A stretch of 64,000 nt of DNA from Desulfobacula sp. (GTDB taxonomy: Bacteria > Desulfobacterota > Desulfobacteria > Desulfobacterales > Desulfobacteraceae). Below are positions 8,031 through 16,906 of this stretch, piece by piece. The translations under genes and the position numbers were made by a program. Each line of letters starts with the position of its first letter. The stretch's first letter is position 1. The DNA lies in the NCBI GenBank assembly GCA_023701135.1, contig JAMPXP010000022.1:1-64000 (forward strand). Reading direction: 5' to 3'. The notes beneath the pieces were generated by a model. That model did not search any database. It had not been told where the DNA came from and saw nothing but the letters and a program-made list of their open reading frames with translations.

Positions 8031-8974
8031 CGGCCCTAAGAATCATTTCCCCAGGAGGCTATACCACCATCCAGGATAAGGGCCGGTTCGGATTCCAGCA
8101 CGTGGGCATACCCGTATCCGGGGTTCTGGATGCCTTTGCTTTTACCCTGGCCAATTTTCTGGCTGGCAACCCCGGCAACACGCCGGTCATGGAAATCACG
8201 GTCATGGGGCCCTCCCTTGAAATCAGAAAGGAAATGGACATGGCCCTGACCGGAGCCCAAATGGGCATCAGCGTCAACGGCGTTCCCATGGATCAATGGG
8301 CCTCCATCCGGGTCAAGCCCGGAGACCTTGTTACCATCGGCCAGGTGCGGGCCGGATGCCGGGCCTACCTGGCATTCGGCGGCGGGATCAGGGTTCCGGA
8401 AATTATGGGCAGCTTTTCCACCTATGTGGGCGGGAAAATCGGCGGGTTTAAGGGCCGGCCCCTCCAGAAGGAAGACCTGCTGGAAACCGGGGACTCTCCC
8501 CTGTTGACCCGGCCCAGGGCTGTTCCCCCGTCACTTGTCCCGGTGTATTCCTCCGAGCCCGTTCTCCGGGCCATTCCCGGACCCCAGGCCGATTATTTTG
8601 ATACCGGCCTGAACACCTTGTTTCAATCCGAATATACGGTCACGGTCAAGGCGGACCGCATGGGCTACCGGCTCCAGGGGGAACCCATCCCCATTAAAAG
8701 CGGTATGCCCAAGAGTATTGTATCGGAGCCTTCCATGCCCGGCGGCATCCAAATCCCGGCCGATGAACAACCCATTATCCTTCTGGTGGAGCAGACCGTG
8801 GGCGGGTATGCCAAAATTGCCACGGTGATTTCATCGGACCTGCCCCTGGTGGCCCAGACCACTCCGGGAGATACCCTCCGGTTTGAGTCTGTTGATTTAG
8901 CGACGGCCCATGGGCTCATCCGTGAAAGGCAAAATCAAATCAAAGCCGTCAAAGAGATGATCGAGGCCCTTTAA
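8027..8974 (+). CDS. pxpC: 5-oxoprolinase subunit C (KipA / carboxyltransferase A-B domain)
   Basis: This 315-residue protein belongs to the PxpC/KipA family, matching the second half of the urea-carboxylase carboxyltransferase domain. It begins with ISPGGYTTIQDKGRFGFQH and GIPVSGVLD, both typical of the family, and near the end has PSMPGGIQIPADEQPIIL. It is the last gene of the rightward operon. The following gene (9020-10300) is convergent, and no convincing terminator hairpin was found in the 45 bases between. With the leftward biotin carrier and carboxylase, the locus holds all modules of a split urea-carboxylase-like enzyme. Confidence 0.93.
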   Translation: MTALRIISPGGYTTIQDKGRFGFQHVGIPVSGVLDAFAFTLANFLAGNPGNTPVMEITVMGPSLEIRKEMDMALTGAQMGISVNGVPMDQWASIRVKPGDLVTIGQVRAGCRAYLAFGGGIRVPEIMGSFSTYVGGKIGGFKGRPLQKEDLLETGDSPLLTRPRAVPPSLVPVYSSEPVLRAIPGPQADYFDTGLNTLFQSEYTVTVKADRMGYRLQGEPIPIKSGMPKSIVSEPSMPGGIQIPADEQPIILLVEQTVGGYAKIATVISSDLPLVAQTTPGDTLRFESVDLATAHGLIRERQNQIKAVKEMIEAL

Positions 8975-9019
8975 TCGGAGGCGGCACAGCTAAGGCTTAC
9001 AGAAAGAGCCGTGAGTCCG

Positions 9020-10300
9020 CTAATCCCCCATCATGATGCGGATGATCTCTTTATCCGTTTCACGCATCCCGTCCCGGCCGAGTCTGCCGATGTTGGCGAT
9101 GGTATTTTCAACGCCCTTTGTTACGATTCCATCCCCGCCGTAAAACTGCTTTCCTTTTTGATACATATAAAACCCCAGGATCCCGGCTTCAACGGAAAAG
9201 GCGATTTTTGCAGCACAGGAAGGCTTGGCGCCGTCACAGATGATTCCGGATACGATGGCCAGGGCATTGACGATGGTATGGGCCACTTCCTTGAACCGGC
9301 CCCCGTGGAGCCATGCAATCCCCGCTCCCGCACCGATGCCGGCGCTGACGGCCCCACAATAGGCCGATAGCCGTCCAATGCTGGTTTTTTGATGGATGGT
9401 CACCAGGTTGGATACAATTAACGCCCTGAACAGGGTTTCCTTGTCCACGCCCAGTTCCTTGGCAAATTCGATCACGGGAACCGAAGCCGTGATCCCCTGG
9501 TTGCCGCTGCCTGAAACAATGACCACCGGCAGCTCACATCCGCTCATTCTGGCGTCTGATCCGGCGGCAGCCAGGGCCTTGGCGCGCACCTTGATGTCAT
9601 TCCCCCAGATGTCGAGCAGGACCGAGCCGATATTGGCGCCCCAATTTCCCCTAAGCCCTTCCTCGGCGATTCTTGTATTATAGTCGATCTGCCGCTGCAG
9701 CAGATCCTCGACATGGGAAAGGTCCACGGACCCGGCAAACTCAAGGATATCTGTGACATTCATCATGGAGCGGTCGGTAAGGCCGGGAGCCTTTATTCGG
9801 TCGCAGTCCCGGCTTTGATAAATAATTTTATCATCTTTGGTGATTGACACGATATGGGTATGAAAATGGGAAATCCGGACACAGGCCTTTGATCCGCCGC
9901 TGAAAAGGGTGACCGTCAAATCAAAGGTCAAACCGCTGTTGGACCTGCGGACCTTGACCTCCCTGCTTTCAAGGAATTGCTTGATTTTGGCCCGCTCATC
10001 CTCATTCACAGACGAGATAACCTCAAGGATTTTATCCGCATCTCCGGCTACAATCCCGGCAACGGCCGAGGCCTCTATCCCTCTTAGATTTCCGGTATTG
10101 GGAACCACCACGCTTTTAACGTTTTTGATAATATTGTCACTGGCTTCAATCAGTACAAGGTCGGGCAGGCTGCCCAGGACCTGTCTTGCCTTTGCTGCGG
10201 CATAGGCAATGGCAATCGGTTCGGTACAACCCATGGCCGGAATGAGTTCTTCCTGCAGGATATGCAGGTATGCATGATAACGCTTATCAGTATGATCCAT
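9020..10300 (-). CDS. cyuA: L-cysteine desulfidase family protein (CyuA-like)
   Basis: This 426-residue protein is of the UPF0597 / serine-dehydratase-alpha-like family. In the characterised archaeal and enteric members it is an oxygen-sensitive [4Fe-4S] L-cysteine desulfidase producing pyruvate, ammonia and sulfide. The N-terminal MGCTEP motif places a cysteine at residue 25, where the catalytic/cluster cysteine lies in the archaeal enzyme. Two more cysteines in GIICDGAKPSCAAK can complete the cluster. The ATG at 10300 gives the normal N-terminus. It lies 9 bases upstream of no obvious partner and is followed leftward by the convergent pxpC. A role in cysteine catabolism is likely; other small sulfur or hydroxyl amino acids are possible substrates. 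Confidence 0.85.
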   Translation of the reverse strand: MDHTDKRYHAYLHILQEELIPAMGCTEPIAIAYAAAKARQVLGSLPDLVLIEASDNIIKNVKSVVVPNTGNLRGIEASAVAGIVAGDADKILEVISSVNEDERAKIKQFLESREVKVRRSNSGLTFDLTVTLFSGGSKACVRISHFHTHIVSITKDDKIIYQSRDCDRIKAPGLTDRSMMNVTDILEFAGSVDLSHVEDLLQRQIDYNTRIAEEGLRGNWGANIGSVLLDIWGNDIKVRAKALAAAGSDARMSGCELPVVIVSGSGNQGITASVPVIEFAKELGVDKETLFRALIVSNLVTIHQKTSIGRLSAYCGAVSAGIGAGAGIAWLHGGRFKEVAHTIVNALAIVSGIICDGAKPSCAAKIAFSVEAGILGFYMYQKGKQFYGGDGIVTKGVENTIANIGRLGRDGMRETDKEIIRIMMGD

Positions 10301-10312
10301 GAGTGTTCCTTG

Positions 10313-11203
10313 TTAAATTGAATTTCGGATCTGGGCCATGACGGGCTGGTGCAGGCGGGTCTTGAAAAAGGCGTTCAAGGGCCGGCATTTTGAAAGCAGC
10401 ATGAAAAAGACCGGGGTTTCAAGGTCAGACACTTCTTCACTCAGGGAGTCAAAATTTCCCCCGCCCTTGGAAATGATGAGATCCGATTCCCGGGCCAGAC
10501 CCCTGACCGCCGGGGAACACCGTTTCAGGCTGGTTCCGGGAAAGGGGCCGTCAATGCCGTTTTCCATCAGGGTCGCCACCTGATCAAGCCCGGCCTCCCT
10601 TGCTTCCTTCAGGGTGGCGTCATTCAGGGTGGGAAGGCTTCTCACCACAACGGTCACATGCACATCATACTGCTTTTTCAGGGTCTGGATAAAGAGCCGG
10701 TCAAAAGCGATTTCCCCGGCATTGTCCGTCAGGTATAATATCTGCCGGGCCTTTGACATCTGCCGGCAGAATGGGTCAAAGGCCTCCCGCGACAAAGGGG
10801 TTTCCAGTTTTTCCCGGATGAATTTTTCCAGGGAGGAAAGCCCTCCCGGCATCATGATATCCATGGAATTTCCCAGGATGGCGATCTTGGCCGCCGTATA
10901 CAGGGGCTCGGCCGAAGCGTCCACCATTTTCTCCAGAACGGGAAGGAGGGCCAGGGCCTGGGCGTTGACTTGGATTTTCTCCCGGCGAAAGGGGTCCGGA
11001 TCATGAACCTTTTCCATAATGATATTCATGACGGTCTCAATGATGGCCGGGCTGGTCTGATCCCAGTCAAGGCCCCGCAGCCCCGGTATTTTCATGATTT
11101 CCGTAAAGAGGTCCTTTTCCGCCCTGGCCGTGAGGGAAAGATTTTGAACGGCTTTCAGGGTCATGGCCAGGATGCAGGGGATGCAGTCTGCCTGGATTTT
11201 CAT
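10313..11203 (-). CDS. DUF89 (ARMT1-like) metal-dependent phosphatase family protein
   Basis: Starting from the ATG at 11203, which has a strong AAGGAG site, the protein has 296 residues; the frame is open further upstream but without that support. The N-terminus carries a CxxC pair (C7, C10), as in prokaryotic DUF89 members. The core has YLTDNAGEIAFDRLFI and SKGGGNFDSL, the conserved Asp/Asn metal-binding stretches of the family. DUF89 proteins are proposed damage-control phosphatases acting on misformed sugar or nucleotide phosphates. No substrate can be assigned here. It sits between cyuA and a radical SAM gene on the same strand. Confidence 0.88.
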   Translation of the reverse strand: MKIQADCIPCILAMTLKAVQNLSLTARAEKDLFTEIMKIPGLRGLDWDQTSPAIIETVMNIIMEKVHDPDPFRREKIQVNAQALALLPVLEKMVDASAEPLYTAAKIAILGNSMDIMMPGGLSSLEKFIREKLETPLSREAFDPFCRQMSKARQILYLTDNAGEIAFDRLFIQTLKKQYDVHVTVVVRSLPTLNDATLKEAREAGLDQVATLMENGIDGPFPGTSLKRCSPAVRGLARESDLIISKGGGNFDSLSEEVSDLETPVFFMLLSKCRPLNAFFKTRLHQPVMAQIRNSI

Positions 11204-11228
11204 GGAATTCTCCTTTCCGGCTGAAATA

Positions 11229-12308
11229 TCATGAATAATATTTGATCCCGGTTTCAATCCGGGCCAGGACCTGGGCTTTTTGCTTGGGAAAAGCATATCC
11301 TTCATAGCCCTGGCTCAAGACAAGCCTGCCGTCAGGGCCGCTCCAGTAATTTCCCGCATGGTCGAAACAGATTCGGGAGGTGACCTCCAGGGCCTCCAGG
11401 GCCTGGTGAATTTCCTGAAGCTGCTCCCCGGGTGTCATGGGATCAAGGCCGTTTGGGCCGGCATTTTCATAAAAAATGGTCCCCGGTCTGGGGGTAAAGG
11501 GCCGGGACCGGATATAATGGGGGTTGATAAGGTTCAATACCTTGGCCGTTTTCAGGGCATGGTCCTTTGACCGCGCCTTGCCGCCCAGGCCCGGCATCCA
11601 GTATTCCGATACCTGGAATCCTGCCGCCATGGCCTTTTTGCCTCCCTTTACATGGTCTTCCGGGGTAGAGCCTTTTTTGATGAGTTTCAGCAGGTCCGGG
11701 TCTCCGGTTTCAAGGCCGATGTGAATCCGGTCAAGACCGGCTTCATGGATGTGGGTCAGATCCAGGGCCGGTTTCCGGGCCAGGGTCCGGGATCGGCCAT
11801 AGGAGGTGATCCGTTCGATGGAAGGAAAGACGGTCTTTAGATGGACCAGAACCTTTGTGAGATCTTCGGCCTTCATGATGAGGCTGTCGGCATCCTGAAG
11901 GAAAGCGGTTTTTCCCCCTGCCGCAAGAAAGCTGATGAGCATGCCCACGCCGGGATGAAAATTCAGATCCGGGGTTTTTCTGAAAAATTCAGACACGGCG
12001 GCCGAGGTCAGGGTCCCGTTCCGGCCGGACCGGAGGGCGGTTTCCTTTAACCCGGAAGCAATGCGGCCCATGGCATCGATATCGGAGATGATCTCGGAAG
12101 GGGGGCGGAGTTCAAATTTTTCTCCTTTATACATGGCGCAGAAGGTGCAATGGTTCCAGGGGCAGTTCCGGGTCAGCCGGACCAGAAGGGAGGAGCTTCC
12201 GCCTTCGCTGGGCGGCCGGTATTCCCCGGTTTCAAAATGCCAGGGGTCGGTTACGGCATGGTCCATGGATTCATCTTCCAATTTTAATACGGCGGTTTGG
12301 TTTTTCAT
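11229..12308 (-). CDS. Radical SAM protein with CX4CX2C cluster motif
   Basis: This 359-residue protein is a radical SAM enzyme by its N-terminal cluster motif RNCPWNHCTFCAMYKG, with C49, C54 and C57. Spacing between the first two cysteines is four residues, not the classical three. Further support comes from IHIGLETGDPDLLKLIKKG (a typical radical SAM strand) and GLGGKARSKDHALKTAKVL. An N-terminal lead-in EYRPPSEGGSSSLLVRLT precedes the motif. The function is not known. It is the first gene of a leftward run with the DUF89 protein and the cysteine desulfidase, and divergent from the potassium channel. Confidence 0.85.
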   Translation of the reverse strand: MKNQTAVLKLEDESMDHAVTDPWHFETGEYRPPSEGGSSSLLVRLTRNCPWNHCTFCAMYKGEKFELRPPSEIISDIDAMGRIASGLKETALRSGRNGTLTSAAVSEFFRKTPDLNFHPGVGMLISFLAAGGKTAFLQDADSLIMKAEDLTKVLVHLKTVFPSIERITSYGRSRTLARKPALDLTHIHEAGLDRIHIGLETGDPDLLKLIKKGSTPEDHVKGGKKAMAAGFQVSEYWMPGLGGKARSKDHALKTAKVLNLINPHYIRSRPFTPRPGTIFYENAGPNGLDPMTPGEQLQEIHQALEALEVTSRICFDHAGNYWSGPDGRLVLSQGYEGYAFPKQKAQVLARIETGIKYYS

Positions 12309-12444
12309 TATGGCGTTTCATAGGTTTAAAAGATACAACAATCAGGAATCAAACAAAAGGGCTTTTAACAGGATATTGCAATCATGGGAGGTTCAAGGTA
12401 GAGTTGATCATCCTGATGCACCCGGAATATGAGGAAATATAACG

Positions 12445-13269
12445 ATGATGGAAGTGAAAAGAAGACTTCGGATTTTTATTGTGCTGCTCATCAGTGTCGC
12501 CTTAATCGGCACGCTGGGGTTTATGACCATTGAAAAACTGTCCTTTATCGAAGCCCTTTATTTTAATGTTGTCACCATGGCAACGGTCGGTTATGGCGAT
12601 ATCCACCCGACGCATCAATCCACGCGGCTTCTCACTATGCTGATTATTATTTTCGGCGGCGGCGCTTTTATCGGGTTTGTCGCCAATGCTACAGAATTGA
12701 TGCTCTTGCGAAGGGATGCCGCCCAGAGAATGAAAAAGCAGAATATTGTCCTGGGTGTTTTTTTCACCGAGATCGGATATCGACTGCTGAAGCTTTTTTC
12801 TTCCTGTGATAAGAACAGGGATAATTTCCCCGACCTTAAAAAGATTGATATCAATTTTTCCGTAGCCCAATTGTCTGCCTTGATCAAAAGTCTGAAACAA
12901 TACACCGGAAAGGTGGATATTGAAAAACTGGATCTGGAAAAACTGAATCAGTTTTTAAGTGCAAAGCATCATTTTATTCTGAACCTTTTAGAAAATCCCG
13001 TGGTTGTTGAGCATGAAGGCTTTACAGAACTTCTTTTGTCCGTGGCCCATATCAATGAGGAACTCAGAAGCAGGGAGAGCTTGACCATGCTCCCCAAAGC
13101 CGACCTGAATCATCTTGCAGGGGATATGAACCGGGGGTATGCCCTGTTGATCGAAGAATGGCTGGTATACCTGATTCATTTGAAAACCAATTATCTGTAC
13201 CTGTATTCGCTGGCAGCAAGGAAGAACCCCTTTAACCCGGATGCTTCCGCAGTTATAAAAGATCTTTGA
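12445..13269 (+). CDS. Two-transmembrane potassium channel protein
   Basis: This 274-residue protein has a first membrane helix at about 9-28, a pore loop with the selectivity filter TVGYGD (47-52) and a second helix at about 63-85. This is the minimal K+ channel architecture. The C-terminal ~180 residues are soluble, rich in Lys/Leu/Glu, and do not show a recognisable RCK (TrkA-N) nucleotide-binding motif, so gating is unclear. Two ATG codons (12445 and 12448) are possible starts behind an AGGAAA site. The gene stands alone between a divergent radical SAM gene and a convergent membrane protein. Confidence 0.9.
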   Translation: MMEVKRRLRIFIVLLISVALIGTLGFMTIEKLSFIEALYFNVVTMATVGYGDIHPTHQSTRLLTMLIIIFGGGAFIGFVANATELMLLRRDAAQRMKKQNIVLGVFFTEIGYRLLKLFSSCDKNRDNFPDLKKIDINFSVAQLSALIKSLKQYTGKVDIEKLDLEKLNQFLSAKHHFILNLLENPVVVEHEGFTELLLSVAHINEELRSRESLTMLPKADLNHLAGDMNRGYALLIEEWLVYLIHLKTNYLYLYSLAARKNPFNPDASAVIKDL

Positions 13270-13300
13270 TTGTATTCTACGGCCCCGGAGTCATTTCTGC

Positions 13301-13849
13301 CTATTCGGCCTTTTCATAAACAGACAAAAGGAAAAGGGTTGCAAAAGGCTGAAGAACGAGAAAACCGATAAAGGATGAACCGCCGATGGTCATCAGAGCG
13401 TAAAAGAGGATAAATACAATGACATGGTCCATGATTTGGGATCCGGTGACCATGGCCGTGCTTTTTTTGACCGCATCGATAACCCCGTATTTTTTATCCA
13501 CCATGAGGGGGATCATATAAAGGCAGGTATACCCGACGATCAGGCTGAAAATAATGCCGGGGACCACCAGGATGGTAAACCCGATCATACCCACGACAAA
13601 GATGACCAGGGTGAACCCGAAGAGGGGCAGGAACAGGCCGAGCTGGGAAAAAACATCCTGGACCTTGGGCTCCCGGTTGAATCTCATCAACTGAAGAAGG
13701 GAATGCGTATAGCCGGCAAAAGCCGTGGGCGCAAGGATACCGATGGAAACAATACTGACCGCAGCCGTCACAAGGGTGATGAGAATCAGGGATAAGGCAT
13801 TGCTGATGCAGAGTTTCCAGGCGGTTTCAACATGGTATTTGATGTCCAT
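13301..13849 (-). CDS. Hypothetical multi-pass membrane protein
   Basis: This 182-residue protein has roughly four to five hydrophobic segments with glycine/proline-rich turns, for example VVGMIGFTILVVPGIIFSLI. The pattern resembles YciC/DUF975-type integral membrane proteins, which lack a known activity; this is a weak resemblance. It is convergent with the K+ channel and divergent from ilvE, and appears monocistronic. No function is assigned. Confidence 0.7.
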   Translation of the reverse strand: MDIKYHVETAWKLCISNALSLILITLVTAAVSIVSIGILAPTAFAGYTHSLLQLMRFNREPKVQDVFSQLGLFLPLFGFTLVIFVVGMIGFTILVVPGIIFSLIVGYTCLYMIPLMVDKKYGVIDAVKKSTAMVTGSQIMDHVIVFILFYALMTIGGSSFIGFLVLQPFATLFLLSVYEKAE

Positions 13850-13938
13850 TCTTTTTTTTCCTTTGGTTTCAGGGGTTAAACGTTTCAGGATACTAGCCGG
13901 AAAAAAAACGCTTCGTCAATAAAAAGGATAAAATTATC

Positions 13939-13968
13939 TTGACAGAAAAGAGATGAAGCGACCATATT
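13939..13968 (+). promoter_or_regulatory. Putative sigma-70 promoter for ilvE
   Basis: A perfect -35 hexamer TTGACA (13939-13944) is followed after 18 bases by CATATT (13963-13968), a weak -10 in an AT-rich stretch, 42 bases before the ilvE ATG. The downstream leader carries a GGAGG-type ribosome site (TATGGAGGATA). This is a consensus match only. Confidence 0.5.
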
Positions 13969-14009
13969 AAATTTTTAAAAATGAATTACATCAACAGATA
14001 TGGAGGATA

Positions 14010-15077
14010 ATGATGGAAATAAAACTCACCCGGGCCGCAACGAACAGAACCAGGCCGGAAGATTCGGCCCTGGGATTCGGCCAGGTGTTTACGGACCATA
14101 TGTTTGTCATGGACTATTCAAGGGATGCCGGTTGGCATGATGCACGGATTGTCCCCTATGCCGATTTCAGTATTGCACCCTCAGCCATGGTCCTGCATTA
14201 CGGCCAGGCCATTTTTGAGGGGTTGAAAGCCTATAAGACCCCGGACAAAAAAATCTGCCTGTTCCGGCCCCGGGATAATTTTGAAAGAATGAACCGGTCC
14301 GCTAGGGGGCTGTGCATCCCCGAGATCGATGTCGACTTTGTCATGAAGGCCTTGAAACAATTGATCCTGCTGGAAGAGAAATGGATCCCCGAGACCCTGG
14401 GCACCTCCCTTTATATCCGGCCCACCATCATTGCCACGGACCCCTTTCTGGGGGTTCGGGCTTCCAATACCTATAAATTTTTTATCATCCTCTCTTCCGT
14501 GGGGGCCTATTATGCCGAAGGCCTGAACCCGGTAAAGATATGGGTTGAAAAGCATTATGTCCGGGCCGTTCGGGGCGGGGTAGGGGAATTCAAGACCGCG
14601 GGCAATTATGCGGCCAGCCTCATTGCCTCGGAAAAAGCGAAAAAGGAAGGTTATGCCCAGGTCCTCTGGCTGGATGCCATTGAGCGGAAATATATCGAAG
14701 AAGTCGGGGCCATGAATATTTTCTTTCTCATGAAGGATGAACTGGTCACTCCCAACCTGAGCGGGAGTATTTTGCCCGGCATCACCCGGTATTCGGTCAT
14801 CACCCTGGCCAAAAAATGGGGCATGACCATGAATGAGAGAAAGATCAGCATTGACGAAGTGTTCGAGGCCCATGCATCGGGACGGCTCCTGGAAGTCTTC
14901 GGTTCCGGAACAGCGGCTGTCATTTCTCCGGTGGGCGAAATCCGGTACGGTGAAAAGAAGATTTCCATCGGCGACGGTACGCCAGGCAAAACCGCCATGA
15001 AATTTTATGATGCATTGACGGCGATCCAATACGGCAAGGCCGAAGATACGGAGAACTGGATTCAGGTCATCGGCTGA
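14010..15077 (+). CDS. ilvE: Branched-chain amino acid aminotransferase
   Basis: This 355-residue fold-type IV PLP enzyme interconverts Leu/Ile/Val and their 2-oxoacids. The PLP lysine is K195 in GVGEFKTAGNYAAS. Other family marks are YGQAIFEGLKAYK, YIRPTIIATDPFLGV, and EVFGSGTAAVISPVG near the end, all of the long bacterial/eukaryotic BCAT type. The start may be ATG 14010 or 14013. The acyl-CoA dehydrogenase and the VorB-type oxidoreductase nearby suggest it can feed branched-chain 2-oxoacids into oxidative breakdown, besides biosynthesis. Confidence 0.95.
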   Translation: MMEIKLTRAATNRTRPEDSALGFGQVFTDHMFVMDYSRDAGWHDARIVPYADFSIAPSAMVLHYGQAIFEGLKAYKTPDKKICLFRPRDNFERMNRSARGLCIPEIDVDFVMKALKQLILLEEKWIPETLGTSLYIRPTIIATDPFLGVRASNTYKFFIILSSVGAYYAEGLNPVKIWVEKHYVRAVRGGVGEFKTAGNYAASLIASEKAKKEGYAQVLWLDAIERKYIEEVGAMNIFFLMKDELVTPNLSGSILPGITRYSVITLAKKWGMTMNERKISIDEVFEAHASGRLLEVFGSGTAAVISPVGEIRYGEKKISIGDGTPGKTAMKFYDALTAIQYGKAEDTENWIQVIG

Positions 15078-15129
15078 TCTTTATTTAAATGAGAAGATCG
15101 GGCCGGTTTGTATGGTCCTGTTTATGAAC

Positions 15130-15155
15130 GAGCGCTCAATCATTAACAGAGCGCT
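15130..15155. promoter_or_regulatory. Paired AGCGCT palindromes, candidate operator
   Basis: Two AGCGCT palindromes (15131-15136, within GAGCGCTC, and 15150-15155) lie 19 bases apart, about two helical turns, in the short gap between ilvE and the helix-turn-helix/cupin gene. The spacing suits binding of two dimers on one face of DNA. The neighbouring XRE protein is the obvious candidate ligand, giving autoregulation and possibly control of the downstream acyl-CoA dehydrogenase. This is inferred from position and symmetry. Confidence 0.45.
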
Positions 15156-15178
15156 TAAACCTACCATTTGGAGAGAGT

Positions 15179-15724
15179 ATGGCTGTAAAAAAAGGCATCA
15201 CCCCCATCGGCAAACGGATTAAAAAGGCCCGGCTGGATAAGAAGATGAGCCTGGAGACCATGGCCAATGAAACCGGGCTGTCAAAGGAAACGCTTACGAA
15301 TATCGAGGCAGGTGAAAGACGGCCTTCCGTGGGAAATCTGCTTCAGATTTCAAGGGCCCTTCATATTGATTCCGGCTTTCTTTTGAAGGAGCAGGATGAG
15401 GCCTTGGAAGAAAGGTCCAAGGCCTATACCAAGCGGACCGACCATTACGCCTATACCTCCCTGACCCCCAATGCCGAGAACAAACATCTGAAAGCCTTCA
15501 GAATCGTGGTGGAAGCCCGGAAAAGCCATGACGGCGTCGGGTTTCAGCACGAAGGCGAGGAATTTGTCTATGTGCTGAAGGGCGCCGTGGAATACCAGGT
15601 GGGGGACCATGTCAATACCCTTAAAAAAGGGGACAGCCTTCATTTTAATTCAGCGATCAAGCATGATTTGAGAAACACGGGCAAAACCGATGCAGAACTT
15701 ATCGTCGTGGTATATGCCCCTTAG
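15179..15724 (+). CDS. XRE-family regulator with C-terminal cupin domain
   Basis: This 181-residue protein joins an N-terminal helix-turn-helix (about 10-65, IGKRIKKARLDKKMSLETMA through LSKETLTNIEAGERRPSVG) to a C-terminal cupin barrel (about 105-180). The cupin motif is HEGEEFVYVLKGAVEYQVGDH followed by GDSLHFNSAIKHDLRNTG. Regulators of this build often sense small organic ligands or acyl metabolites. A GGAGAG ribosome site precedes the ATG. The acyl-CoA dehydrogenase starts 27 bases after it and is probably co-transcribed, so it is a good candidate local regulator of acyl-CoA or branched-chain metabolism. Confidence 0.92.
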   Translation: MAVKKGITPIGKRIKKARLDKKMSLETMANETGLSKETLTNIEAGERRPSVGNLLQISRALHIDSGFLLKEQDEALEERSKAYTKRTDHYAYTSLTPNAENKHLKAFRIVVEARKSHDGVGFQHEGEEFVYVLKGAVEYQVGDHVNTLKKGDSLHFNSAIKHDLRNTGKTDAELIVVVYAP

Positions 15725-15751
15725 GGGCCCTGGCAAATAGGGGGAAAGATC

Positions 15752-16906
15752 ATGTTATTCAAGCTTACCGATGAACAATTGATGATCCAGAATATGGTCA
15801 GGGAGTTTTCCCGGAAAGTGGTAGGAGCCACTGCTGCGGAAAGGGATCGGACCAAGGCGTTCCCGGCTGAAAATTTCCGGCAGATGGGCGAACTCGGGCT
15901 CATGGGAATGATGATCCCGGAAAAATACGGGGGTGAGGCGGCCGACACGGTGTCCTATGTCCTGGCCCTGTCTGAAATCGCCTATTCCTGCGCCTCCACC
16001 TCCGTGGTCATGTCGGTCCAGAATTCCATTGTCTGCGAAAGCCTTCTGAAATTCGGAACCGAAGAGCAGAAGCAAAAATTCCTGGTTCCCCTTGCTTCCG
16101 GTGAAATGATCGGCGCCTTCGGCCTCACCGAACCCGAAGCCGGGTCAGACCCGGTGAGCCAGCAGACAACGGCGGTCAGGGATAAGGACGGCTGGGTCCT
16201 GAACGGAACCAAGCGGTTCATTACCTCGGGTAAATATTCCAAGGTGGTGCTGATCACGGCCAAAACCGATGAGAGCAAAGGCCACAGGGGCATCAGTTGC
16301 TTTATCATCCCCAAGGGCACCCCCGGCCTCACCGTGGGTCACATGGAAGATAAAATGGGCCTTAGGGCCTCGGATACCACGGATCTGATCCTGGAAAACT
16401 GCCGGGTGCCGGAGGACCAGATGCTGGGCCGGGAAGGGGACGGGTTCAAGATCGCCATGTCAGGCCTGGACAGCGGCCGGATCGGCATTGCAGCCCAATC
16501 CTACGGGGTGGCCATGGCCGCCTTTGATGCCGCCGTCAAATATGCCAAGGGCCGGAAACAATTCGGGGCGCCCATCGTCAAACACCAGGCCATCCGGTTC
16601 CAGATTGCGGATATGGCCACCCAGATCGAAGCGGCCCGGCAATTGATCCTTTCCGCAGCTTCCATGAAGGACAGGGGTGAAGTCTATACCAAGGAAGCCT
16701 CCATGGCCAAGCTCTTTGCCTCGGAAATGGTGAACGAGATCACAGCCAGGGCCATCCAGATCCACGGCGGATACGGGTTTACAAAAGACTATGAAGTGGA
16801 GCGGTTTTACCGGGATGCCCGGGTGTTCACCATTTATGAAGGGACCAGCGAGATCCAGAGAATCGTCATCTCCAACCAGGTTCTCAAAGACAAGAGAAAA
16901 CCCTGA
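15752..16906 (+). CDS. Acyl-CoA dehydrogenase
   Basis: This 384-residue flavoenzyme oxidises an acyl-CoA to the 2-enoyl-CoA and passes electrons to electron-transfer flavoprotein. Family stretches include [27 protein letters not shown], and [20 protein letters not shown]. The probable catalytic base is E363 in [12 protein letters not shown], the position used by short-chain and isobutyryl/butyryl enzymes. The neighbourhood (ilvE upstream, branched-chain 2-oxoacid oxidoreductase nearby) favours a branched short-chain substrate, but that is inference. Its 3' end overlaps the convergent histidine kinase gene by 23 bases. Confidence 0.94.
   Translation: MLFKLTDEQLMIQNMVREFSRKVVGATAAERDRTKAFPAENFRQMGELGLMGMMIPEKYGGEAADTVSYVLALSEIAYSCASTSVVMSVQNSIVCESLLKFGTEEQKQKFLVPLASGEMIGAFGLTEPEAGSDPVSQQTTAVRDKDGWVLNGTKRFITSGKYSKVVLITAKTDESKGHRGISCFIIPKGTPGLTVGHMEDKMGLRASDTTDLILENCRVPEDQMLGREGDGFKIAMSGLDSGRIGIAAQSYGVAMAAFDAAVKYAKGRKQFGAPIVKHQAIRFQIADMATQIEAARQLILSAASMKDRGEVYTKEASMAKLFASEMVNEITARAIQIHGGYGFTKDYEVERFYRDARVFTIYEGTSEIQRIVISNQVLKDKRKP

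Noticed and set aside
14181-15029. Leftward open frame of 282 codons opposite ilvE
   Set aside because: This is antisense of a strongly conserved aminotransferase and has no independent support.
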